A stretch of 64,000 nt of DNA from Candidatus Gromoviella agglomerans. GTDB taxonomy: Bacteria > Pseudomonadota > Alphaproteobacteria > CAJXXZ01 > G021065005. Below are positions 40,320 to 48,886 of the stretch, piece after piece. The notes beneath the pieces are model-generated. The model searched no databases. It saw only the letters and a list, made by a program, of their open reading frames with translations, and was not told where the DNA came from. The stretch is from positions 1 through 64,000 of the forward strand of contig NZ_CP069247.1 in assembly GCF_021065005.1 (NCBI RefSeq), given 5' to 3'. A program made the position numbers and the translations under genes. Each line of letters opens with the position of its first letter. The stretch's first letter is position 1.

Positions 40320-41201
40320 ATGAAGTTAGCAAAATTAAGAGAATTATTTATCAGAAAATTCATGCAATCTTTACGAAAAATTGCGCGTTTATTGAAGATA
40401 TTTAGAATAATTGCTCTATTTTTAATAATTGGATTAATAATTTACTGCCCATTTAATAGTTATTTAAGAAGTTCTTTAGACTTGTTCCTAACATCAAAAG
40501 GCATCATAATTCACGATGTTGAAATATCTGATGATATCTTCATAAAGAAGGATTATATTCTAAATATTGTTAAACAACACGCAACTATTGGAAATGAAGA
40601 AAGAAATGGCATTCCAAAATCCACTGTGTTCGCTGATATATATGCTATTCACAGAAATTTGTGGCATCTTGGCGTATTTGAGTATTTAATTGTTAAAAAA
40701 GTTTTTCCTCACAAATTATTAATACATGTCAAGCAAAAAAAAATAATTGCTATCATTACTTCTATTAACAAGCAAGAACAATCGCAAATTACAATTTTGT
40801 TTGACGATGGAATAATACAAAAATTTCCAATTTCAATGATTAATGAAAGTGTGCTGAAAAATGTACTGATGATATTCTCTCCATCCTTGAATGATGAATT
40901 TTTGAATGCAATCGCAAAAGATATTAAAAATATAAATATTATCAGAGCAAATATGAAAGAATATCATTTCGATCTTGAATTTTTGCCTAGTTACAGATGG
41001 AATGTGAATATTACAGGTAATTTAGACAATAATAGACTAAGTCAATCAAAAATTACTCTAAAAATGCCAAGAGAAAACATAAAAAATGCGTTTGAAATAT
41101 TTGAAAAATATCGAGATAAAATAATATCATCTTCTGTTGTAGACTTCAGATTTATAAAATCAGAATATATTCTGATGAAGGCTGCAAAGATTGAAAGGTA
41201 G
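40320..41201 (+). CDS. ftsQ: cell division protein FtsQ
   Basis: Bitopic division protein linking FtsB/FtsL to the divisome. The 293-residue product has a basic cytoplasmic N-terminus, one membrane helix (IIALFLIIGLIIYCPF near residues 36-52), then a POTRA domain (IIIHDVEISDDIFIKKDYIL) and the beta-domain with NLWHLGVFEYLIVKKVFPHK, matching the family's LPWVxxAxVxRxWP region. Sequence divergence is high but layout and order of blocks fit. ddlB and ftsA, its usual neighbours, are absent here. Confidence 0.78.
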   Translation: MKLAKLRELFIRKFMQSLRKIARLLKIFRIIALFLIIGLIIYCPFNSYLRSSLDLFLTSKGIIIHDVEISDDIFIKKDYILNIVKQHATIGNEERNGIPKSTVFADIYAIHRNLWHLGVFEYLIVKKVFPHKLLIHVKQKKIIAIITSINKQEQSQITILFDDGIIQKFPISMINESVLKNVLMIFSPSLNDEFLNAIAKDIKNINIIRANMKEYHFDLEFLPSYRWNVNITGNLDNNRLSQSKITLKMPRENIKNAFEIFEKYRDKIISSSVVDFRFIKSEYILMKAAKIER

Positions 41202-41486
41202 CCATCGATTTGTTAGTGATTTTTTATCAGAGATTTGTTAGCGTTTTTCATTGAACGAATTTGATTATTGGATTATTGATAACTTCGTATAATTGATATT
41301 ATGGAAAATGCAAATAACGTAATCACGCTGGAAAGCAAATAATCAATCAACAAACAATCAAAAAATATCTTAGAAATTCTCAAGAATACTTGCGCATCTT
41401 CATCACTTTATCAATCTGCAAAACTATGAAACTCTTCGATCCATAGATACTCTGTGATTGATTGGATCTAGCAAAAACTTTGACAT
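41202..41486. other. 285-base intergenic region around the dif-like site
   Basis: Apart from the dif-like element at 41282-41309 I see a short repeated word (ATTTGTTAG near 41209 and 41234) and no coding frame or RNA gene. Confidence 0.4.
41282..41309 (+). other. dif: dif-like XerC/XerD recombination site
   Basis: The 28 bases fall into the dif pattern: an 11-base left arm ACTTCGTATAA, a 6-base centre TTGATA and an 11-base right arm TTATGGAAAAT. Compared from memory with E. coli dif (arms GGTGCGCATAA and TTATGTTAAAT) about 20 of 28 positions agree, and with B. subtilis dif (arms ACTTCCTAGAA and TTATGTAAACT) about 22 of 28. The site is intergenic, as expected. XerC/XerD resolve chromosome dimers here, normally at the replication terminus. 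Confidence 0.65.
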
Positions 41487-43472
41487 TTAACTAATTTCAA
41501 AAAGTTCCTCTATCTTATCAATTGATATGTCGTTTGATATAAGAATAAGATTCTGTTTCTGTTCTTTTTTTTCATTTATTTTCATTTTTTCTATCTGTTG
41601 TCTTAATTTCTCAGTTTTTCTCTTTCTCATTGCAGCTTCTTCTAAATCAAATATTGACCCTATACGATCAATAATTGCATTATTTTCGTGCATTCTTTTC
41701 GGGTCTATCTTCTCATCAATTAAACCTCTATACGCTGCTTTTGCGTGATCTTCCATCTTAAGATATTTGGACTGTATATATAGATTCACTTTTTTTTCCA
41801 TTTTCTTAAAAAAATCTACAAATGAAGACTCTCTATCACTCATTCGAACCCAAACTACAATGTATTTGCATACTAGTTGATAAATTTCTGATGGATGTAC
41901 AATTTGTTCTTTAGTATAAAACGTACCAACTCCAGATATATGATAAGTTGTATTAGATTCTCTGTATTGACCTTTTCCATCAATAACTGGAATGAGCTTA
42001 TTTTCATCATCTTCTTCAAAATCATCTTTTTTCTTTTTTGATACAGTTTTTTCTGTTTTTTGTTGATTTTTGCTAATTTGAGCAGAAGCATTAGGTTTTA
42101 CACTTTGAACAAACTGTTGAGTGATAGACTGACTAGTACTCATGAGGTCATCTCTATCTCTATTCTTAGACAATTCTTGTGATATTTTATTTAATTGTTC
42201 TGGCAAGTGCTTAAGTATAAATCTGAAGTACATCTTAAATGAGTAGAAATCTCCATATATATCAACGAAACTACGAGGAGTTTCTGATTCTCCTTGATAT
42301 GATAAAACATTAGGTGCTTTCAGAGCTCCTTGAATAGCTACAATGAATAGCGATTTGTCTGAAATATCGTGTCGAGTATTTGTAACACAATTTGGCATGT
42401 TTTCTAACATAAGGTGTATAGAATTGCTGAAATACAGTTCATGTGCAATAGAATTTGAGTGTGACTCAGAAAAATATCGAAGTCTTATGGCTTCCTTATT
42501 CATTTCCGCAGATTTTATTGCAAATTGCACAGGATCAATTTCTTGAATGAAACTTTCTTCTTCTAATTCATTTTGTAAAATAGGTTTTTGATCTAAAATG
42601 CTATTTTCTTCAGAAACAGGTATACGTTTTAAAGTAATTTTCTTTCTGAGAATTAACTGAAATAGATCTTGAAAAAAATATTTAGATATTCGATTGATTA
42701 ATATTTTGCAAAAATCTTCTTCTTTGTTTCTAGAAAAGATTTCCAATATTTTTTGAGAATCGTTATTTAGAGAAAACTTTATTCCTTCATCACTTTCAAC
42801 AGATTGAATACAATTTGTTATTATTCCTGAAATAAGCCAATGCCTACCATCCAAAAAGTCATATTGTGGGTTAACATTGTATTTTGTCAACATATCGGAC
42901 TGATGATTGTATATCTTACGACAAGTATCGAAATAAAAGTCAATTTCTGAATCTATAACATGTCTTTTATCACGAATCAAATCGTCAATTTTTCTCTCAT
43001 AATCATCAACAAAAATTTTGGAAAATTCTACATCACAACAATCCTTATCAGAATGATCAGTATAGTCTATGTGACATACAGGAGACTCTTTACATGTATC
43101 GCATTTGCATTTCTTACATATGTAATAATGAGGGTATTTGAATTTTATATTTCCAATCAAATTTCTACAAAATCTACAAAAATATTCTGAGAAATATTCA
43201 GTAATTAATGACTTATTTTGTTGTCCTATACTCATTACTGCACCATGTACGTAACGATCTATTTCGTACTCTTCTTTCCAAAGTTTTTCACAAAATTCTT
43301 TTTTGTATTTCTCATCCTTATTTTGAAGGAATAATGAACTGAATTCAATATTAATAATGTTGTTATGATTAAAATCACAACGATCATTTTTATAACAAGC
43401 AGGATTAATTTGTGAAGAAGCTATGGTTAAGTAAAATACGAATTTCGATATTCTTTTCGTGAATTCAGTCAT
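41487..43472 (-). CDS. large putative secreted protein with cysteine-rich, zinc-ribbon-like patch
   Basis: Not recognised. The 661-residue product begins with a signal-like segment (FVFYLTIASSQINPACY). Around residues 90-135 cysteines cluster as FCRFCRNLIG, YYICKKCKCDTCKESPVC and a later DKDCCD, which could bind zinc. The middle is helical and charged; a low-complexity segment with SKKKKDDFEEDDENK lies near residue 475, and the C-terminal 80 residues (RKRKTEKLRQQIEKMKINEK) look like a coiled coil. It is a monocistronic gene divergent from glmM. With the orphans at 6.5 and 24 kb it forms a class of long exported proteins without known relatives. Confidence 0.72.
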   Translation of the reverse strand: MTEFTKRISKFVFYLTIASSQINPACYKNDRCDFNHNNIINIEFSSLFLQNKDEKYKKEFCEKLWKEEYEIDRYVHGAVMSIGQQNKSLITEYFSEYFCRFCRNLIGNIKFKYPHYYICKKCKCDTCKESPVCHIDYTDHSDKDCCDVEFSKIFVDDYERKIDDLIRDKRHVIDSEIDFYFDTCRKIYNHQSDMLTKYNVNPQYDFLDGRHWLISGIITNCIQSVESDEGIKFSLNNDSQKILEIFSRNKEEDFCKILINRISKYFFQDLFQLILRKKITLKRIPVSEENSILDQKPILQNELEEESFIQEIDPVQFAIKSAEMNKEAIRLRYFSESHSNSIAHELYFSNSIHLMLENMPNCVTNTRHDISDKSLFIVAIQGALKAPNVLSYQGESETPRSFVDIYGDFYSFKMYFRFILKHLPEQLNKISQELSKNRDRDDLMSTSQSITQQFVQSVKPNASAQISKNQQKTEKTVSKKKKDDFEEDDENKLIPVIDGKGQYRESNTTYHISGVGTFYTKEQIVHPSEIYQLVCKYIVVWVRMSDRESSFVDFFKKMEKKVNLYIQSKYLKMEDHAKAAYRGLIDEKIDPKRMHENNAIIDRIGSIFDLEEAAMRKRKTEKLRQQIEKMKINEKKEQKQNLILISNDISIDKIEELFEIS

Positions 43473-43591
43473 ACTTTCATAAAAAAAAACATTATGAATT
43501 TTAATAAAAATTTTCCAATATGTACACTTCTTTACAGTATAAGTATTATCTGATAACGTTAGTATTTTAGTGCGTGTAATTACTTGTAAAT

Positions 43592-44992
43592 ATGTTCGGA
43601 ACCGATGGTATTCGCGAAAAATTCGGAGTATATCCCATTAATCCTGTCGGAATCAGAAAAATTGCATATGGAATATGTGCACTAATCGAATCTCGAAAGA
43701 ATCATTCTGAAAATGATACTATATTAATTGGCAGAGATTCAAGACCATCTGGAATTTTGATTTCAAATATACTTATTAACGTTTTTAACCACTTCAGATA
43801 TCAAGTATTTTTTGCAGATATAGTAACAACTCCGATCTTAGCTCACGGAGCATTGCATGGTATTAAATCAACTAAATTCTGTTGTAGCATAATGATTACG
43901 GCATCTCATAATACTCATGAATACAATGGACTGAAGATTTTTGACCAGAATGGTATGAAATTATCAAAAATTGATGAGGATTTTATTTCAAATAATGCAA
44001 ATAATGCTCATGATAATTCAATTGAAATGATGGCAGATCCTCCTAGAATTAACATTCACAATGATTTGTTTCAATCATACGTTTCTTACTTAAAATCAAA
44101 TGTCATAAAAGAGCATAATTTTAATGCTGAACAACCAAAAAGGGTATTATTTGATTGCGCGAATGGCGCGCCATCAATGTTTATATATGATATATTTCAC
44201 AAACTTCTTGAAATTGAATGTATTTTAATCAATACATCATCTGATTTTGAGCTAATAAACTTAAATGCAGGAATTATGAATAATAATCTCTTAAGAGAAG
44301 CAACTATTGCTCATAGAGCCGATTTGGCTTTCGCTTTTGATGGAGATGGTGATCGAGTAATAGCTTGCGATAAACATGGTAACATATTAGATGGAGATCA
44401 AATTCTCGCCATATTTTCTTTATACAGTAGTGATAATGATGTTGTAGTAACCACGACCGATAGCAATTCTGCATTGTTTGATTTCTTTGATTTACATAAG
44501 ATCAAGTATATTGTGTGTGATGTAGGAGATAAAAACGTATCAAATGCTATGATTGCTTATAAAAGCACTCTCGGAGGAGAAGCTTCTGGTCATATATTAA
44601 CTAAATTTAATCCATTTTGCGGAGATGGAATGCTTGTGAGTATTTTACTATTGTGTATTTTGAGAAATTGCCAAGAGAGTATGCCAATTTTTACTCCAAA
44701 TATGAGATTAAAATTCAACATAAGAAATGAAAATTTGGAGAAAATTATTTCTAATGCAAAGAACTATCTTCAAAATAATTGCGAGAATTGTGATAAGTCT
44801 GAAATTGAATTTGAGGAATGTTTGCGTTATATATCAATGAATTCTATCAGTCATTTCAATATGAGACCATCTGGTACAGAGCCTGTTACAAGAATAAGCT
44901 TTGAAATTATGCAAAGTGCCAATCAAGATAGTATAAAAACAATTTTTCACTCCATATTTAATGATTTTATTGACAGTGATAGTTCTACATAG
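43592..44992 (+). CDS. glmM: phosphoglucosamine mutase
   Basis: Converts glucosamine-6-phosphate to glucosamine-1-phosphate for UDP-GlcNAc, the precursor of peptidoglycan. The 466-residue product opens with MFGTDGIREKFG, has the phosphoserine loop TASHNTHEYNGLK near residue 106, the metal site FDGDGDRVIA near 249-258 and the phosphate-binding MRPSGTEPVTR near the end. These features distinguish GlmM from other phosphohexomutases. The length is slightly above the usual 445. Confidence 0.96.
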   Translation: MFGTDGIREKFGVYPINPVGIRKIAYGICALIESRKNHSENDTILIGRDSRPSGILISNILINVFNHFRYQVFFADIVTTPILAHGALHGIKSTKFCCSIMITASHNTHEYNGLKIFDQNGMKLSKIDEDFISNNANNAHDNSIEMMADPPRINIHNDLFQSYVSYLKSNVIKEHNFNAEQPKRVLFDCANGAPSMFIYDIFHKLLEIECILINTSSDFELINLNAGIMNNNLLREATIAHRADLAFAFDGDGDRVIACDKHGNILDGDQILAIFSLYSSDNDVVVTTTDSNSALFDFFDLHKIKYIVCDVGDKNVSNAMIAYKSTLGGEASGHILTKFNPFCGDGMLVSILLLCILRNCQESMPIFTPNMRLKFNIRNENLEKIISNAKNYLQNNCENCDKSEIEFEECLRYISMNSISHFNMRPSGTEPVTRISFEIMQSANQDSIKTIFHSIFNDFIDSDSST

Positions 44993-45155
44993 TATCAAGC
45001 TCAGAGAATATGATAAGCTGAAAGATATCAGAAAATAAGGCTATTGCGCGCTTAGTGAATTCATTTCTTATTGCGCTTTGTTGTAAGTTGACTCATTTGA
45101 CCATTCTGCATTTGGCCACATTTATTGACTCATTTTCTACAGTTGCTACGATTAA

Positions 45156-45797
45156 TTATAGTACAATCATAAACGAGATTCTAAATACCCAATCAAATGG
45201 CTTATCTTTTTTGATTTCAGGTTGTTCATCTTCCTTTATGGAAGCATTGAAAGGGATTTTTGTTAATATTCCTAATGACGTTTGTACTATCCAAAATGAG
45301 AACAACATTTCCGCCCCGAGTTCAAATGAATTAACATTTGACATAACTTTTTCAAAACTAATTCGATCAAAACACATCCCAACCAATCCATTTACAGCAA
45401 AATAATCTGTTATGCAAAATCCAACATGTGCTTCGATTGATATCTGAAAATTCGATAATGTGCGCATCATTTCCGACATGTCTGATACAGTGCTATGAGT
45501 GAGTCCTGCTAAGCAAGATATGTACATATTTCGTTTGTAAAAAAATCCAAATAAGAATTGAAATGATTTTTCTGTTAATTGCTCTCCAGAGTGAGGAGAA
45601 AGAATATATGATCCACCTAACAAACCTCCCCAATCTCTGTCGATTTTTTTATATCTATCAGATCTATCATGATTGTAATCTAATGGATCATGAGCTTCTC
45701 TCACCTCAAAATCAAGTTTTTCTGTCTTACAATTTGTTATCGAGTTGGTAAAAAAAACTAATGTACATGCTGTGAGTATGATTTTTAAAGATTTCAT
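45156..45797 (-). CDS. putative outer-membrane/exported protein
   Basis: 213 residues with a signal peptide (SLKIILTACTLVFFTNS) and then alternating short segments such as FQFLFGFFYKRNMYIS, FAVNGLVGMCF and FDWVFRISFMIVL that could be strands of a small beta-barrel. The last residues are hydrophobic, but the canonical terminal aromatic is missing. No specific family recognised. It reads in the same direction as pntAA, 124 bases downstream of it. Confidence 0.6.
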   Translation of the reverse strand: MKSLKIILTACTLVFFTNSITNCKTEKLDFEVREAHDPLDYNHDRSDRYKKIDRDWGGLLGGSYILSPHSGEQLTEKSFQFLFGFFYKRNMYISCLAGLTHSTVSDMSEMMRTLSNFQISIEAHVGFCITDYFAVNGLVGMCFDRISFEKVMSNVNSFELGAEMLFSFWIVQTSLGILTKIPFNASIKEDEQPEIKKDKPFDWVFRISFMIVL

Positions 45798-45921
45798 GAA
45801 AAAATAAAATAAGTCGTATTATTTATATGGTATATATCACCATATTGCATGGTCAATATTAAATTTTTTTGAATGTGAAATTTTGTTTGCTATATTACTG
45901 TTTGGTTGGTTATTTATTTCT

Positions 45922-47022
45922 TCAATCTGCAGTTTTGCACAACTTATACATACATTTCAAGATCTCATCTTCGTTAAGCTTTTGCTCAAATTCATGTGTT
46001 TCCAAAGAATCAAAATACCCAGTATTAAACAAGTATTGGAGAAAATTCATATTATTTTTTGAAAGCATTTTTGATGCTTCGTTTGCAATATTATCTATTA
46101 AATCATTTGATCCAAGTATAGTAATTTTGCCAAATTTTGTGATTCCGTTTTGAGATAATTCGCAATTTCCTCCATGCTCTATGGCCAAATCAATAATGAG
46201 TGCGCCATTTTTCATACTCTTCACCATATCTTTCGTAATAATAATTGGAGCTACCTTCCCTCTTATCAATGCTGAACAGATAACTATGTCAGCATCAGAA
46301 ATATGATCTCGAAGTAAGTTTCGCTGATTTTCGATATCAGACTGAGATATTTCTGTTACATAACCACCACTCAGTTCGATTTTCGATGGAATAGCAAAGA
46401 ATTTTGCCCCTAAACTTTCGACCTCATCTTTGCAATTTTCTCTCACATCACATCCATATACTATTGCTCCCATTCTCTTAAATGTTGCAATACATTGTAA
46501 TCCAGCAACACCAGCCCCTATTACAATTACCTTTGCTGGATGAATTCTTCCTGCTGATGTATTCATCATTGGCATAACTTTCTGAGATAATTCGCAAGCT
46601 TTAATAGCCGCAACATAACCAAGTAGATTGTTTTGTGAAGACAATACATCCATGTCTTGTGCTCTAGTAATTCTTGGGAGCATATCGAGAGAAAATGCAA
46701 CAAAAGAGCTTTTCACATCTATCTCAATTTCTTCAAAATCATCAATTTTTGCAAATATAAATGTACAAGGCTCTCGCAAAGAATTTGCAATTCGAATCAA
46801 GTCTGATTTGGAGATTTTCACTCCAATTACAACATTTGGCCCAATATCATTGATAGTATTTAAATCAAAAATAGAGCACTTTTTGTAATCTTCATCATAA
46901 AATAGGGATTCATCTCCTGCTGATGATTCTACAAAAACCTCATGACCATTATTGATCATATCTCTTGCATCATTTGGAATGATTGCGACTCTTTTTGATG
47001 TATTTAGTATAACTATTTTCAT
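45922..47022 (-). CDS. pntAA: NAD(P) transhydrogenase alpha subunit, part 1 (PntAA)
   Basis: NAD(H)-binding domain I of the proton-translocating transhydrogenase that makes NADPH. The 366-residue product shows AFSLDMLPRITRAQDMDVL followed by SSQNNLLGYVAA, IVIGAGVAGLQCIATFKRMGA and the helix with YGCDVR, closely matching PntAA rather than alanine dehydrogenase. ATG 47022 gives the usual start MKIVILNTSKRVAIIPND; a TTG 51 bases upstream is less likely. The partner genes pntAB and pntB, normally next to it, are not here. Confidence 0.88.
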   Translation of the reverse strand: MKIVILNTSKRVAIIPNDARDMINNGHEVFVESSAGDESLFYDEDYKKCSIFDLNTINDIGPNVVIGVKISKSDLIRIANSLREPCTFIFAKIDDFEEIEIDVKSSFVAFSLDMLPRITRAQDMDVLSSQNNLLGYVAAIKACELSQKVMPMMNTSAGRIHPAKVIVIGAGVAGLQCIATFKRMGAIVYGCDVRENCKDEVESLGAKFFAIPSKIELSGGYVTEISQSDIENQRNLLRDHISDADIVICSALIRGKVAPIIITKDMVKSMKNGALIIDLAIEHGGNCELSQNGITKFGKITILGSNDLIDNIANEASKMLSKNNMNFLQYLFNTGYFDSLETHEFEQKLNEDEILKCMYKLCKTAD

Positions 47023-47037
47023 ATCATTAAGGACTGC

Positions 47038-47052
47038 ATACAGAAACTGTAT
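47038..47052. promoter_or_regulatory. 15-base palindrome upstream of pntAA
   Basis: ATACAG-AAA-CTGTAT lies 16 bases before the pntAA start in the divergent pntAA/rimP gap. It may be an operator or a small hairpin; no family is implied. Confidence 0.25.
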
Positions 47053-47152
47053 CATTAATGAGTCTATAATCAATTGATAAAATGAAAATTTTTATCTTGC
47101 ATATTTCTCATAAAAATATTAGCCTTAAGCATTCCAATTACTACTATCATTA

Positions 47153-47386
47153 ATGGACCTATCACGGGTAAGGAGTTCGATTGTAAAAATTCTTGATTCT
47201 TATGAAGCTGATATTGAGAATATTGAATTAAATTCAAGAGACACATTGATTTTGACGATAAAAAGCACAAATAGAGAAATTAGTCTACATACTTGTGGTG
47301 AAATTTACAGATCGATTTTATCATTGCTGGTAAATGAATTTTCTCAAAGAATTAGATTTGAAATTTGCATAAAGAAAAACTGCTAA
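47153..47386 (+). CDS. rimP: RimP-like ribosome maturation factor, N-terminal domain only
   Basis: 77 residues directly before nusA, where alphaproteobacteria carry rimP (about 150-200 residues, 30S maturation). The segment IENIELNSRDTLILTIKST and the later ISLHTCGEIYRSIL can be aligned with the RimP N-terminal ExxxVxxxxxLRVxID and LxDCxxxSRxIS pattern, but the C-terminal SH3-like domain is missing and the gene ends 24 bases before nusA. It is either a shortened, still translated RimP or a decaying remnant. The identity rests mainly on position plus weak similarity. Confidence 0.5.
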   Translation: MDLSRVRSSIVKILDSYEADIENIELNSRDTLILTIKSTNREISLHTCGEIYRSILSLLVNEFSQRIRFEICIKKNC

Positions 47387-47410
47387 CGTGAATATAAAAG
47401 GAGAAAAAAT

Positions 47411-48886
47411 ATGTTAAATATGAAAATTGCTGTGAGTTTTTTCAAAGATCTTGAAATTTATGCTCATGAAAAGGGTTTAGATCCAAAAGATACTCTGAAA
47501 ATCATGGAAGATGCTATAAAAGATGCTATAATTTTGACTTATAAAATACCTAACATAATTGTTCATATAAACAAGAACGATAACTCTATTGTAATTTTCA
47601 AAAAAATGAAAGTAGTGAATAATGTGAGGAATCATTTAACTGAAATTAATGTAGATATGGCGAGAAACACTCACTCAAAAGTAAATATAGGAGATTTTAT
47701 CGATTTTCCCTGTGATTTTCCTAGCATGGAGAGGCTTCTTGTAAGAAAAATTAGAGATATTTTTCTGAAGAAAATCAGTTCTCTTGAAAGAGAGATTCAG
47801 TATCAATTTTTCAAAAACAAAGTTGGAGAAATCATTACCTGCCAAGTAAAAAGTATGGAATTTGGAAATATTATTGTTGATATAAATCAAGGAACTGGCT
47901 TGTTAAGAAAAGAGGAATTAATAAATGGAGAAGAGCTTCGCATGTATGAAAGAGTCAAAGTTGCAATATCTAGAGTGATGAGAAGAGATAGCGGATTTCA
48001 AGTCTTACTTTCTAGAACAAATAACGAATTTTTGTTGGGATTATTTAAAATAAACGTACCGGAAATTCATGATGGATCTATAGAAATAAAATCTGTCGCA
48101 AGAATTCCAGGGAAGAGAGCAAAAGTTGCCGTCTCATCAAGAGAATTGAGATTAGAACCAATAGGTCCATGCGTTGGACCTGAGGGTCAGAGAATAAAAG
48201 CTATAAGTGCAGAGCTTAAAGGAGAAAGAATAGATGTGGTTTTGTGGTCAAGTGATAAAGTGACTTTTGTAGTGAACGCATTATCTCCAGCTGAGGTATC
48301 AAAATTAGTAGTTCATGATCAAAATATAACTGCAGTTGTTCCAAACGATCAGGTTAATATTGCTATAGGAGTAGGAGGTGCCAACATAAGGCTAGCATGT
48401 AAATTAACCAATAATAACATCAAAATTGTTTCAGAAAGCGACTATAATCAGCAAAATGCTGAAAAAATAAACAAAATTATTGATGATTTTATTAGAGCTC
48501 TTTCGATAGATGAATTTATGGCACGATTTTTAGTAACAGAAGGATTTATGTCTTTTAGTGATATTATAAATGCTAGTATAGATGAAATTGCCTCTCTAGA
48601 TGGTTTTGATTCTGATATTGCACAAGAACTTCATTCTAGAGCTAAAAATTTCTTGATCGAAGAATGTTATAAGCTCAATGTTAATGAAGATTTGATAAAA
48701 TATGAAAAGCTCGACTTGGGATTAGTGTTGATATTAGCCCAAAAAGGAGTGAAATCTCTTGAAGAACTTGCTGGATTAGATATTTACGAACTTAGTGAAT
48801 TTATAGATTCTCCTATGTTTACCGCAGAAACAGCTGGTGATATTATAATTGATGTGCGCAAGAGACTTGGATGGTTCGATGAGTAG
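47411..48886 (+). CDS. nusA: transcription termination/antitermination factor NusA
   Basis: RNA polymerase-associated factor. The 491 residues comprise the N-terminal RNAP-binding domain (1-130), an S1 domain (GEIITCQVKSMEFGNIIVDI), two KH domains (GPCVGPEGQRIKAI near 258 and AIGVGGANIRLACKLT near 320), and C-terminal helix-hairpin-helix acidic repeats. A strong Shine-Dalgarno AAGGAG (47398-47403) stands 7 bases before the ATG, unusual for this window. infB overlaps its last 8 bases; ylxR, often between the two, is absent. Confidence 0.96.
   Translation: MLNMKIAVSFFKDLEIYAHEKGLDPKDTLKIMEDAIKDAIILTYKIPNIIVHINKNDNSIVIFKKMKVVNNVRNHLTEINVDMARNTHSKVNIGDFIDFPCDFPSMERLLVRKIRDIFLKKISSLEREIQYQFFKNKVGEIITCQVKSMEFGNIIVDINQGTGLLRKEELINGEELRMYERVKVAISRVMRRDSGFQVLLSRTNNEFLLGLFKINVPEIHDGSIEIKSVARIPGKRAKVAVSSRELRLEPIGPCVGPEGQRIKAISAELKGERIDVVLWSSDKVTFVVNALSPAEVSKLVVHDQNITAVVPNDQVNIAIGVGGANIRLACKLTNNNIKIVSESDYNQQNAEKINKIIDDFIRALSIDEFMARFLVTEGFMSFSDIINASIDEIASLDGFDSDIAQELHSRAKNFLIEECYKLNVNEDLIKYEKLDLGLVLILAQKGVKSLEELAGLDIYELSEFIDSPMFTAETAGDIIIDVRKRLGWFDE

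Noticed and set aside
41279-41291. A 13-base stretch identical to one arm of loxP (ATAACTTCGTATA)
   Set aside because: There is no inverted second arm 8 bases away. The stretch is better explained as part of the dif-like 11-6-11 site.
42960-43190. Plus-strand frame opposite the cysteine-rich orphan
   Set aside because: It is an antisense shadow; the minus-strand frame is long, continuous and has a signal-like start.
45055-45405. Plus-strand open frame opposite the putative outer-membrane protein gene
   Set aside because: It is antisense to a gene with a good signal peptide and shows no protein-like motif.
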